64,000 bases of DNA from Phaseolus vulgaris (taxonomy: Eukaryota > Streptophyta > Magnoliopsida > Fabales > Fabaceae): contig NC_023756.2 in the NCBI RefSeq assembly GCF_000499845.2, forward strand, positions 42,719,393-42,783,392, in the 5' to 3' direction. The notes beneath the pieces are model-generated. The model made no database searches. It saw nothing but the letters and a program-made list of their open reading frames with translations, and had not been told where the DNA came from. Positions 31,608 through 41,311 of this stretch are shown one piece after another (position 1 is the stretch's first letter; every line of letters begins with the position of its first letter). The position numbers were made by a program, and so were the translations under genes.

Positions 31608-32427
31608 TGTACCACCCTGGTAGTCGGAAGTGATGACGTGGCATCAAGCTATAGTATAGGCGTATTGACAAGACGCCAGATTGGCAGAAGGAAAGGAGGT
31701 CGGGGGGCTCGTGTAGTCGCCAGTTATGTAGTTGGTGTGCTCCGATCTCCAGCATACCAGAACCGGCGATCACCGGGTTAAAGATGAAGTCGCCAGATGT
31801 AAACTCAGGCGACCAAGGGATTGGAGATCGCCAGAGCAAGCACATCGCCGAAGATGAAGGTGGTGCAGATTATGAAGGCGGCCGGCGAGACCACAGGGAA
31901 GGTGTACGAAGGCACCCTAACTCGCCAATTCTAGTAGAGATCGCGCTCCCAAGTTAGCTATGCATTGGACAGTACCATGCATAAGTAACTTAGCCAAAAG
32001 AGAGTCAGAAGCAGCGCCCAAGTCAAGGAGGCTCCAGATGATGGCACGTGTACGACTGGATGCGAGCCACGTGTCCAGCTGCGTAACTGCCAGGAGAGAG
32101 AAAGTGACCAGGTATAAAAGGGTTTCCCAACGAACTTTCGAGGTACGCACGTTCAGATTGTATTCTTTACGCTTGCGAGTTCTTGAGCATACTGTGAGAG
32201 AGAACATTGCACGATTCCTTGAGAGTTCTTGAGTGTTTGCTCTTGAAGTATTTGGTGGTTCAGTCACTGACTTGGGCGTTGGAGTGCGATCGGCCGCAGC
32301 GGCGCCGCTCTGTTCTTTTGCAGGTTCTTGAGGTGGATCGTGACGAAGGTCGGAGGTTGAAGCGGTGCGCACGTCGATCCAAGTTTGGCGAGGCAAGTTC
32401 CAACGTTCTGGTCAACAGGCAGGATCA
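31608..32427 (+). repeat. Gypsy-1 5' LTR
   Basis: 820 bp, TGTACCACCC...CAGGATCA. It differs from the 3' LTR by about 13 substitutions and one 3-bp indel (counted by eye), about 1.6 percent, which implies a young insertion. Confidence 0.93.
32045..32119 (+). promoter_or_regulatory. Gypsy-1 LTR promoter: two G-boxes and TATA box
   Basis: CACGTG at 32045 and 32068 (23 bp apart) lie upstream of TATAAAA at 32113-32119. The 3' LTR has the same at 43231, 43254 and 43299. CACGTG is the core of bZIP/bHLH and ABA-response sites, so stress control is a reasonable guess, not shown. Confidence 0.7.
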
Positions 32428-32448
32428 TCAGGCGCCCACCGTGGGGCC
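32428..32448 (+). promoter_or_regulatory. Gypsy-1 primer-binding region
   Basis: TCAGGCGCCCACCGTGGGG follows the LTR directly. The GGCGCC start is usual for plant gypsy primer sites, but the rest is a short inverted repeat (CCCAC-CG-TGGG). I cannot name the tRNA. The same sequence is found in Gypsy-2. Confidence 0.65.
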
Positions 32449-32839
32449 GTGTAAAACCTGTTCCCATCCACAGCGTGAGTTCTTGGAGGTTTTCGTAGTT
32501 TCCTGCGTGGTTGTGTGCTGGTGCAACCATTGTTCGCTGTTCGTTTGAGATTTGTTCGGTGATTTCGCATTTTCCACCGTTCGTTTGGGTTTTTGTTCGG
32601 TGAAGTGAAGTTTTCTGCTGTTTACGCGAGATTTGTTCGGTGAAGTTTGAGTTCTTTGGCTCGTTTCGTTATCCGTGGGAGAAGCGGTAGTTTCCGGTGG
32701 AGTTGCAGGTTTCTGTGGAGGTTCGCTGTGTTCTTGAGTTTTCTTGCGGAGTTTCGCGCAGTTTTGACTGATTGATCGCTGAGTCGATCGTCGCTGAAGG
32801 AGGTGTTGTTCATTACTCTCCGCGATTTGCTAAGTTTCC
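32449..32839. other. Gypsy-1 5' untranslated leader
   Basis: About 390 bp, rich in GTTCGGTGAAGTTTG-like near-repeats (ttgttcggtgaagt at about 32592 and 32633). No ORF supported. Confidence 0.6.
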
Positions 32840-35800
32840 ATGAGAAAAATGAGAAGCAACCGTTCAAGTCCAATTGCGCCCGTTGCTGCTGAAGGCGCCG
32901 CCGCCATGACCATGGCGCAGATGGTAGAGATTATGCGCTCGCTGCAGGCAACTGTAGAAGCCTCGCGCATAGAACAGGCGAGAATGCATGAGGACCTGGC
33001 CGCCTCCCGGGCCAGGAATGATGAGCTTAGCAAGGTGACCGAAGAGCTGCGTCAAGCTCTTCAGGAGCAGCAAGGGCGTCCTGTTGCTGAAGAGGTCGCG
33101 CCGTCAACGCCGCCTCGTGTTTTTCCCATGCCTTTCGCTCAGGCGGTTACTGACACGCCTATTCCTGCGAGTGTGGTACCTGTCAAGGCTGTTTTTACCG
33201 GCGTGGAGGATCCTGAGGCTCATCTCACCACGTTCCATACGCAAATGATGCTGTCAGGAGGATCAGACGTCGTATACTGCAAGATGTTCGTGAGCACACT
33301 CCAGGGAATAGCGCTGGAATGGTTTGTGAGCCTGCCTAACGGTCACATTACCAACTTCCAACAGTTCTCGAAGATTTTCGTCGAGCAGTACATCGTGAAT
33401 AAGGCACCGCCCAGGGTGTCTTACGATTTGTTTGATATAAGGCAATATCAGGGAGAGTCCCTCAGGGACTACTTGAATCGCTTTGGGGCGCAGATGGTCA
33501 GATCGCCGGCTAAAGATGAAGAAATGCTGGTCTATGCATTTAAGAAGGGCGTGCTGCCGGGACCATTCTGCGAGGCATTGATCAGGGCTCACCCCGCCAC
33601 ATTTGCTGAGGTTAGGCGACTTGCGGTGGCCCACATCGCCGACGAGAGTGAAGTGGCCGAGAAGAGAGGAAGCGTGGCTCCCGCTAGGCCACGCGCCCAG
33701 ACCAGGATCCAGCCACAGAGGGTTCTGGAGACAGCGGCGGCCAGAAGGGATCAGAGGACTCGCCACCCTTATGATCCAAGGAAGAACAAGGGCAGGGGCC
33801 AAGGGCGCCAGCAACCAGCACGCCGGGAATACAATCGCCCGCCTAAGCACAAGTTTGTCATGGGATTGGCGGACCTGATCGCCATTCCCAATATATCTGC
33901 TAGGTTGAAAGCGCCAGAGAAGGTGGGCGACAAGGTGCTGGGGCCAAAGCCAGACGCCTGGTGTGAGTTTCACCAGGGCTTTGGCCATACAGTGGATTCG
34001 TGCTTGGCTTTAGGATACCAGCTCGACGATCTGGTCAAGAGCGGGTTCCTAAATGACTATTTGCTAGATAGAAGGACGGGGGGCGCGTCGAGCTCCCAAC
34101 CAGCAGGTGGAGAAGCTCAACAGCACAAGATGCCTACGCACGGGGAAATCCACACCATTGCAGGGGGTTTCTCAGGGGGTGGATGCACCGCATCACAGAG
34201 AAAGAGGTACGCGAGGTCTGTGATGACGGTGGATATGTTTGAAGACCACTCGCCTGAAGTGGACATTACATTCACCAAGCAAGATCTTCGGGACATGGTG
34301 CCTCATGACAACGATCCCATAGTCATCTCGTTGATCACAGCAGGAAGAAAGGTCCACAGGGTTCTGGTGGACCAAGGAAGCTCGGCAGACGTGATGTTCT
34401 GGCCGACTTTCACGCAGTTGGAGCTGCCCCTTGACCAGCTGAGGCCCTATGGAGGGTGTTTGTATGGTTTCGCTGGTGACCAGGTGGAGGTCAGGGGGTA
34501 CATAGAGTTGAGGACTACGTTTGCAGATGAGGCGGGTTCGAGAATGGAGAAAATCAAATACCTTGTTGTAAACGCTCCTTCAGCATACAACATCCTGTTG
34601 GGAAGACCCACACTCAACAGGATAGGCGCTATACCATCGACCCGGCACATGAAGGTGAAGTTGCCGTCTATGGAGGGGGTGGTGATCACCATCAAATCCG
34701 ATCAGAAAGAAGCGAAGAAGTGCTATGAGAATAGCCTGAAAAACAAGAGATCGGTGAGTTACGTAACGACCACCCCGCCCCCCGGTGTGAAGCCCAGATC
34801 GACGGTAATAGAAGAGACCGCCGGAAGAGACGTGGAGATGGTGGATGCTGAGCTAGGGGAGGGGAATGCCGGTCTGGAGGAAGAAGAGGCAAGGAATCGC
34901 CCTGAGGAAGCGAGAGAACTGGGAATCGCCAGGGCGGTGATCGCCAGAGAAACCATACCAAAACCCGTCGAGCAGTGGCTCGAGAGAGAGATCGGGGGAA
35001 AAATCTTCAAGCTGGGAAGATCCCTGGAGGTTGAGCTCCAGGACCAGATTGCCAAGGTGATAGAACGGCATCTGGATGCGTTTGCATGGTCCGCTTCGGA
35101 CATGCCCGGGATCGATCCCGACTTCCTGTGCCATCATCTGGCGATGGACAACTTGGTGAGACCAGTGCGACAAAGAAGAAGAAAGTTCAACGAGGAGAGG
35201 AGGCAGGCGATTAGGGACGAAACACAGAAACTCCTCGCTGCAGGCCACATCAGGGAAGTTCAGTACCCTGAATGGTTGGCAAATGTCGTGCTGGTGAAGA
35301 AGAGTAATGGGAAATGGCGCATGTGCGTTGATTTCACTGATCTGAACAAGGCTTGCTCAAAGGATTCATATCATTTACCAAGCATAGACGCCCTGGTGGA
35401 TAGTGTTGCAGGGTGTAAGTTGTTGAGCTTCCCGGATGCCTTCTCGGGGTATAATCAGATCAAGATGCACCCCATGGATGAAGAGAAGACTGCCTTCATG
35501 ACCGAGAGATCGTGCTACTGCTACAAAGTGATGCCGTTTGGGCTGAAGAACGTGGGGGCCACGTACCAGAGGTTGATGGATCGAGTACTTGCACCGATGC
35601 TGGGAAGGAATGTGCAAGCGTACGTCGATGACATGGTCGTGACCTCGCCAGAAAAAAGCAAGCACGTCGCAGACTTGGAGGAATTGTTCACGACGATCGC
35701 CAAGTTCAAGTTGAAGCTGAATCCAGAGAAATGCATCTTTGGCGTGGAGGCTGGAAAGTTTTTGGGTTTCCTCTTGACTGAAAGAGGAATAGAGGCCAAC

Positions 35801-38278
35801 CCGGATAAGTGCGCCGCCATCTTGACGATGAGGAGCCCAGCTACCGTGAAGGAAGTACAACAACTAACAGGTCGGATGGCCGCCCTGTCTCGCTTCGTGT
35901 CAGCTAGCGGAGAGAAGGGCCATCCCTACTTCCAGTGCTTAAGGCGCAATAACAAGTTTGCTTGGACGAAGGAGTGCGAGGAAGCCTTCGTCAAGCTGAA
36001 GGAGTATCTGGCGAGCCCGCCGGTTTTGTGTAAACCGCTGGTGGGAACCCCTCTCAGGTTGTATTTTGCTGTAACTGAGAGGGCGGTGAGTGCGGTGCTC
36101 GCCCAGGATCAAGGTCAGGCTCAAAAGCCTATTTATTTTGTTAGTAAGGTGCTGCAGGGCCCCGAAACGAGATATCAGGCCCTGAAGAAGGCTGCGCTGG
36201 CTGTGGTATTTTCGGCGAGGAGGTTGCGCCACTATTTCCATAGCTTCACAATTCTGGTGATGACTGACCTGCCCATCCAGAAGGTCTTGAAGAAGCCTGA
36301 CGTTGCGGGAAGGATGGTGAAGTGGGCAGTAGAGCTGTCAGAGTTTGATATTAAGTATGAACCCCGAGGCCCGATTAAGGGGCAAATCTTCGCAGATTTC
36401 GTGGTCGAGCTCTCGTCTGAGGCGACACGAGTTGAAGGGGACGACTTCCGTTGGATACTCTCGGTGGATGGATCGTCGAACCAGCAGGGTAGCGGTGCTG
36501 GAGTCATTTTGGAAGGAACCAACGGCGTGCTGATCGAACAATCTTTGAGGTTTGCCTTCAAAGCCAGTAACAATCAAGCAGAATATGAGGCGCTAATCGC
36601 CGGGATTTTGCTGGCAAAGGAGATGGGAGCGAGGGTGTTGATGGCTAAGAGTGACTCGCTGCTAGTCACAGGGCAAGTAACGGGCGAGTTCCAGGCTAAA
36701 GATCCACAAATGGCGGCTTACCTGGAGTATGTGCGGGAATTGAAAAGTTCTTTTGCCTCCTTTGAAGTGGTGCATGTGCCCAGAGAGCAGAATGCCCAAG
36801 CTGACTTGCTAGCTAAGCTCGCCTGTTCAGGCAAGGGGGGTAGGCAGAGGACGGTGATTCAAGAAACTCTGAAGACGCCGAGAGCATTTGTGGCAGATCA
36901 CCTGGTTCTTCAGATAAGCAGGTCGACGGAAAAAGCGGCAAGAAGCCACAAGTCTTTGACGCAAGAAACATTGAGATCGCCAAGAATTAGAGCATGTCGA
37001 GGAGAGAAGGTGAACATGACGCAGGTCTGTGCTACCCATGAGCCAGACACCTGGATAACACAGTACAAGCGGTGCCTGGCAGATGGCCTTCTCCCGCTGG
37101 ATCCGACAGAGGCTAGGAAGATAAAGAAGAATTCTAGCAAGTTCACATTGATTGATGGCGAGTTGTACAGGTTCGGGTTCACTCACCCACTCCTGGAATG
37201 TGTGCATGGCGAGAAGTGCACGAGAATCATGGCAGAGCTCCACGAAGGGATATGCGGAAGCCACGTCGGGGGTCGAGCTCTGGCCGCAAGGACTCTCCGT
37301 GCAGGGTACTACTGGCCATCGATGAGAGAAGACTGCAAGAGGTATGCCCAGTGGTGCAAACAATGCCAACAGCACGCCGATTGGCACAAGGCGCCTCCCG
37401 AGGAGTTGAAGTCGATTTACAGCCCTTGGCCGTTTCATACGTGGGGAATCGACATCCTGGGGCCATTCCCGCTGGCGATCAGGCAGATGAAGTACTTGGT
37501 GGTGGCGATTGAGTATTTCACCAAGTGGATCGAAGCAGAACCAGTGGCCCAGATCACCGCACACAAGATCGAAGGTTTTGTGTGGAAGAACATTGTGTGC
37601 CGGTTCGGTGTGCCCAAGCGCCTGGTGTCGGACAATGGGACTCAGTTTGCAAGCCACCTGTTGAAAAAGCTGTGCGAAGGGGTGGGAATTCAACAAGTGT
37701 TTGCATCCGTCGAGCACCCTCAGACAAATGGCCAAGTAGAGTCAGCCAATCGGGTGTTGCTAAGAGGTTTGAAGAGAAGGCTGGAGAAAGCCAAAGGAAG
37801 CTGGGCTGAGGAGGTACCCCGCATAGTTTGGGCGTACCACACCACCGAGCAGTCAGGAACCCACGAGACCCCGTTCAGCTTGGTCTATGGGTGTGATGCA
37901 ATGATTCCAGTAGAAATCCAGGAGAGCTCGCCGAGATTCCAGAACTTCGTAGAGGAAGACTCGAATGAGGAGAGAAGGTTGAACCTAGATCTACTGGATG
38001 AGGTCAGGGAAGAGGCAAGATTGAAGGCTGAGGCGGTGAAGAGAAGAATTGAACGAAGATATAACTCGAAGGTGATGCCGAGACAGTTTAGAGAAGGCGA
38101 CCTGGTGATGAGGAAAGCCCACCAGTACGAGATGGAGAATAAACTGTCGCCCAAGTGGACGGGACCGTTCAGAATAACCGAGGCGCTCAGGAACGGCGCC
38201 TATCGCTTAGAGACATTGGAAGGAGGGGCGATTCCTCGCACCTGGAACGCCACGCACCTCAAGTTGTATTACAGTTAA
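32840..38278 (+). CDS. Gypsy-1 Gag-Pol polyprotein, 1812 residues, uninterrupted
   Basis: Single open frame. Start MRKMRSNRSS matches the homologous start in Gypsy-2. Order: N-terminal coiled coil (about 30-80); retrotransposon gag core (about 150-235, ALEWFVSLPNG, SLRDYLNRFGAQM); variant zinc knuckle CX2HX4HX4C at Cys375-Cys388; aspartic protease VDQGSS at Asp511; RT with YVDD at 928-931; first RNase H (KPIYFVSKVLQGPETRYQA); second archaeal-type RNase H (VDGSSN Asp1210, NNQAEYEAL, KSDS, NAQADLLAK); integrase with HHCC finger from His1468 and catalytic Asp1538, Asp1598, Glu1634 (D35E spacing). There is a GPFRI-type C-terminal motif and no chromodomain. Oddities: KACSKDSYHLP and FPDAFSGY where Gypsy-2 has KAYPKDSYPLP and FLDAFSGY, so RT activity may be impaired although the frame is open. 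Confidence 0.95.
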   Translation: MRKMRSNRSSPIAPVAAEGAAAMTMAQMVEIMRSLQATVEASRIEQARMHEDLAASRARNDELSKVTEELRQALQEQQGRPVAEEVAPSTPPRVFPMPFAQAVTDTPIPASVVPVKAVFTGVEDPEAHLTTFHTQMMLSGGSDVVYCKMFVSTLQGIALEWFVSLPNGHITNFQQFSKIFVEQYIVNKAPPRVSYDLFDIRQYQGESLRDYLNRFGAQMVRSPAKDEEMLVYAFKKGVLPGPFCEALIRAHPATFAEVRRLAVAHIADESEVAEKRGSVAPARPRAQTRIQPQRVLETAAARRDQRTRHPYDPRKNKGRGQGRQQPARREYNRPPKHKFVMGLADLIAIPNISARLKAPEKVGDKVLGPKPDAWCEFHQGFGHTVDSCLALGYQLDDLVKSGFLNDYLLDRRTGGASSSQPAGGEAQQHKMPTHGEIHTIAGGFSGGGCTASQRKRYARSVMTVDMFEDHSPEVDITFTKQDLRDMVPHDNDPIVISLITAGRKVHRVLVDQGSSADVMFWPTFTQLELPLDQLRPYGGCLYGFAGDQVEVRGYIELRTTFADEAGSRMEKIKYLVVNAPSAYNILLGRPTLNRIGAIPSTRHMKVKLPSMEGVVITIKSDQKEAKKCYENSLKNKRSVSYVTTTPPPGVKPRSTVIEETAGRDVEMVDAELGEGNAGLEEEEARNRPEEARELGIARAVIARETIPKPVEQWLEREIGGKIFKLGRSLEVELQDQIAKVIERHLDAFAWSASDMPGIDPDFLCHHLAMDNLVRPVRQRRRKFNEERRQAIRDETQKLLAAGHIREVQYPEWLANVVLVKKSNGKWRMCVDFTDLNKACSKDSYHLPSIDALVDSVAGCKLLSFPDAFSGYNQIKMHPMDEEKTAFMTERSCYCYKVMPFGLKNVGATYQRLMDRVLAPMLGRNVQAYVDDMVVTSPEKSKHVADLEELFTTIAKFKLKLNPEKCIFGVEAGKFLGFLLTERGIEANPDKCAAILTMRSPATVKEVQQLTGRMAALSRFVSASGEKGHPYFQCLRRNNKFAWTKECEEAFVKLKEYLASPPVLCKPLVGTPLRLYFAVTERAVSAVLAQDQGQAQKPIYFVSKVLQGPETRYQALKKAALAVVFSARRLRHYFHSFTILVMTDLPIQKVLKKPDVAGRMVKWAVELSEFDIKYEPRGPIKGQIFADFVVELSSEATRVEGDDFRWILSVDGSSNQQGSGAGVILEGTNGVLIEQSLRFAFKASNNQAEYEALIAGILLAKEMGARVLMAKSDSLLVTGQVTGEFQAKDPQMAAYLEYVRELKSSFASFEVVHVPREQNAQADLLAKLACSGKGGRQRTVIQETLKTPRAFVADHLVLQISRSTEKAARSHKSLTQETLRSPRIRACRGEKVNMTQVCATHEPDTWITQYKRCLADGLLPLDPTEARKIKKNSSKFTLIDGELYRFGFTHPLLECVHGEKCTRIMAELHEGICGSHVGGRALAARTLRAGYYWPSMREDCKRYAQWCKQCQQHADWHKAPPEELKSIYSPWPFHTWGIDILGPFPLAIRQMKYLVVAIEYFTKWIEAEPVAQITAHKIEGFVWKNIVCRFGVPKRLVSDNGTQFASHLLKKLCEGVGIQQVFASVEHPQTNGQVESANRVLLRGLKRRLEKAKGSWAEEVPRIVWAYHTTEQSGTHETPFSLVYGCDAMIPVEIQESSPRFQNFVEEDSNEERRLNLDLLDEVREEARLKAEAVKRRIERRYNSKVMPRQFREGDLVMRKAHQYEMENKLSPKWTGPFRITEALRNGAYRLETLEGGAIPRTWNATHLKLYYS

Positions 38279-38526
38279 GAAGCTTTGTAAGTAAAGACAA
38301 ACACGAAGTTATATTACAATGTCTTTGTCAAACAGTTTGAAGGGGGCACTCTTTTTTCCCTAAGGAGGGTTTTTAATGAGGCCACCCAATAAAGAGAAGT
38401 TTTCAAAGTTCAAGTTGTTTTAGATTGCATACTTGTTGTTTTCAGAAAGTTTTGAAGAAAGACCTTGTCGCTTATATGTGATTTAAGGCAAGTAAAGATA
38501 TATTGCATGTTTTCTAAAAAGTTTTA

Positions 38527-39024
38527 AGTCCTCATCGTCTTTCGGCGATCGGAGGCATCAGTTAAAGTTAAGTCCTCGTCGTCTTTCGGCGATCGGAGGC
38601 ACCAGTTAAAAGACCTCAACGCCCTCGCGCGTTCTGAGGCGAGATAAAGACCTCCTCGCCGTCGAGCGAGTGCAGGCGAGGAAGAGCGAAAAGTCCTCAG
38701 TGCTTCTGGGAGCGAGAAGATGTAACCCCTGTGGCAATGTAGAGGCACCAGTGAAAAGTCCTCAGTGCTTCTGGGGGCGAGAAGATGTAACCCCTGGGGT
38801 AATGTAGAGGCACCAGCGAAAGTCCTCAGTGTTTCTGGGGGGGAGGAGATGTAACCCCTGGGGCAATGTAGAGGCACGATTTAAAGACCTTCTCGCCTGT
38901 GAGCGAGTTCAGGCGAGTTAAAGACCTTCTCGCCTATGAGCGAGTTCAGGCGAGTTAAAGACCTTCTCGCCTATGAGCGAGTTCAGGCAAGATAAAATCC
39001 TTCTCGTCTCGAACGAGTTCAGGT
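38527..39024 (+). repeat. Tandem repeats after Gypsy-1 pol
   Basis: Three families follow one another. GTCCTCGTCGTCTTTCGGCG blocks occur twice (about 38527-38615). A 64-65 bp unit starting GTCCTCAGTG occurs three times (38693, 38758, 38822). A 37-bp unit starting TTAAAGACCTTCTCGCC occurs about four times (38881, 38918, 38955, then degenerate at 38992). CTCGCC...GCGAG half-palindromes dominate. Tandem repeats at this place are typical of Tat elements. Confidence 0.85.
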
Positions 39025-39629
39025 ATGGTGTAGAGGGCGGAAGAAGTTTGGAAGGTGGCTAAGGTAGGTTCGAAGAGAGCGCCTAGCCACCCGGTCTCTT
39101 GTTCTGAAGCTCAAGGAGGTAGAGAAGGATCCGAAAGGCGCCTCTACCCCCAGATAAAGGAACAATGGCCAAGGTATGAAGCCAGGAAGAATCTGATATC
39201 GTCAAGAGTCTCTGGCGACCAGGAAAAACTCAAGCAATGGCAAGAAAATTAAGACCCGTTTTGATAAGGCAGATCGGGTGAAGCGATGTTTTAAGCCATT
39301 AGTTGAGTTAAAGTTCGTTGTTTGAAGAATGGTTCTACGCTAAGGTTCATTACCTTGAGATTACAAGTTGTTAAAGTGGTTGTTATTTGAGGTTGAAGTG
39401 GTTCGAAGCAGTTAAGTATATGATCGCGCTTACGAAATCGTTAAGTTAATTTCTTGAAGCAAATTGTGCAAGGAAAGTTAAAGCAGCTAAAGAAGTTATA
39501 AGAAGAAATACAAGGACTTTGTCATTAAAGTGAGTATCAGATTCAAGAACACATATACAGGAAAATATAAAGTTTATTACATTTATCTGCAAAGAGAAAG
39601 CATAAAGGTAGTGGATGAGGGGAAATCAA
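39025..39629. other. Gypsy-1 spacer between tandem repeats and antisense gene
   Basis: No supported gene. It includes a segment (39050-39190) homologous to 56230-56390 of Gypsy-2. Confidence 0.6.
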
Positions 39630-41134
39630 TTAGTCTTCAGCGGGAACAACTTTCCCATCCACCACCTCGTTGTTGAGGGACACCATGCTAAGATCCAGAT
39701 CGGGGAACAAGCAGGCGAATTGTTCCCGCGTGGCCTCGAATCCAGCAGCAAGAATTTGGGCAGAACTCAGATTAAGCTCTTCAATCTGTTTCTTGAGTTC
39801 TTCAGTTTGTTCCTTCAGCCCCTTGTTCTGCTGCTCCAGCTCTTCAGCTTGCTTCTTGAGTTTTTCGACGGTTTCTTGAGCTTGAAGAAGGTCTTCAGCA
39901 ACCTTCTTGGATTCTGCCTGCACCTGGCGCAATTCAGCAGTGATCTTCCCGTTTTCTTTGTTGGCTTCAGCAAGCTTCGCCATGGTATCGTCCCTTTCTT
40001 TTTCCACCGTCCCCAGGAAGACCTCCCGATCGGCTGACCTTTGCTCCAGTTTCTTCACCTTGGCGGCATCAGCTTTGATCAAGGCCTCCAGGTCAGCCAC
40101 TTTCACGCGATAAGGCGCCAGCTTGCTCTCTAGCTCGATCTTCTCTTGAGCCAAGAGCTGTACCTTATGGCGGAGATCGGTGGCCTCCTTGCGCGCCACC
40201 CGGAGCTCGGTGCTCATTGCATCTTCTACTCGGGAGTGTTCAATCTCCGCGAGTGTCAGATTGCAGGATAACCTCTCCGCCTCAATCCTTATGGTGCTGT
40301 TCTCAGTTCGAAGGGCGTAGAGGTCATCCTGGAGCTTCCTGGTAGAGCTCTCCACAGCTTTAGATATAATGGCGGGGAAATCCTCCGCCATCATCTTTAG
40401 TTTCGCTGAGAAAGGCTCCCACATCCTCGTGACCTCAAGGGAGAGGTTTGTTTGTGGAGGCACCGGGTGGGCTCGTTGTTGGTTCTCGCCGCCACCTTCT
40501 TTACTTGGTTGCTCAGCAGGTGCTTCTTGGCGTGGTGGCGACGTCGGGGATTCAGTAATCAGAATCAGAGAGTTGTGGGCAACCTCATCCCCGATTGCAG
40601 CAACGTTTGCAGTTGAGGCATTTGAAGAAGGACCCCCTCCAGCTGATACGTAAGGCGTGGAGGTGCTCGGGGGGTCCTCCATGAAGTCTGGCTCGGGGGC
40701 CTCAACCACAGGTGGCGCAGATGCCAATGGAATTGCTTGGACTGGAGAGGCGGGAGCTGGTGGAAGAGGCAATGTAGGAGGCGGGGCAGGGGTAGTTGGT
40801 GGTGTTGATGTTGGAAGAGGAGGTGGAGCAGATGGTGAAGAAGGTGCCACCCTCTTCCTCTTCGTGACGAGGCCATCTTCAGTTGCCTCGTCGTCTTCCT
40901 CTTCCTCCTCGTGGACTACTTGGGGGGCTTTCCTTTTGGGTTTCCTGAGGACAAGCTTTTTACGTTGGTTGGCGGGTTGGACATCGGGAGGAGTTGGGCC
41001 TTTGGGTGGCGATCTGCCCTGAGCGGCGGCGATCTCCACCACAGAGTTTGGCACGGTTTGGGAACCCGATGCCAACCCGTGGGTCCAGGCGAGTGCCCTC
41101 AGTTCAGTGAGCTTGCCTTGACCCAACATATGGT
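39630..41134 (-). pseudogene. Gypsy-1 antisense gene, exon 2 (Pro-rich and coiled-coil part)
   Basis: The minus-strand frame is open from the splice acceptor (tatgcag, 41135) to the stop at 39630. It starts HMLGQGKLTELRALA, followed by basic KLVLRKPKRK, acidic EEEEDDEATEDG, a basic KRKRVAPSS nuclear-localisation-like patch, a Pro/Ala/Ser-rich stretch, and about 250 residues of coiled coil (repeated Glu/Lys/Leu heptads). This is an additional ORF of the kind described for Tat-lineage elements; its function is not established. The exon itself is intact, but exon 1 is frameshifted. Confidence 0.82.
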
Positions 41135-41311
41135 CTGCATAAAGCAAAAATGCATGAGTTAGCTCAGAGAGAAAATAAATGCATAAGGCAGCATGTAGCA
41201 AAGCAGATAAATGGTACAGAGAAATAAAACCAAAGTCTTGCGCACAACGCACAAGACGCCCAGAAATAGTTAACAGAGGTAATGTTAGAATAAAGACTTG
41301 GACGTTCTAAC
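41135..41311 (-). other. Predicted intron of Gypsy-1 antisense gene
   Basis: 177 bp. The minus strand begins GTTAGAACG and ends TTTATGCAG. The matching intron in Gypsy-2 is 189 bp with GTTAGTGC and TTATGCAG. In both, joining gives the same frame (Arg-Ile-Asp-x-Met-Leu-Gly). Confidence 0.8.

Noticed and set aside
31917..32548. ORFs in the Gypsy-1 LTR (repeated at 43103-43695)
   Set aside because: They are contained in the LTR on both strands and duplicated only because the LTR is; no coding signature.
33263..33988. 241-codon minus ORF opposite gag
   Set aside because: Shadow of the well-supported gag frame; no domain recognised. The same holds for 36827-37735 and 57600-58508 opposite integrase.
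38527..39024. Possible CRISPR-like repeat array
   Set aside because: Repeats are directly adjacent with no unique spacers, in a plant retrotransposon.
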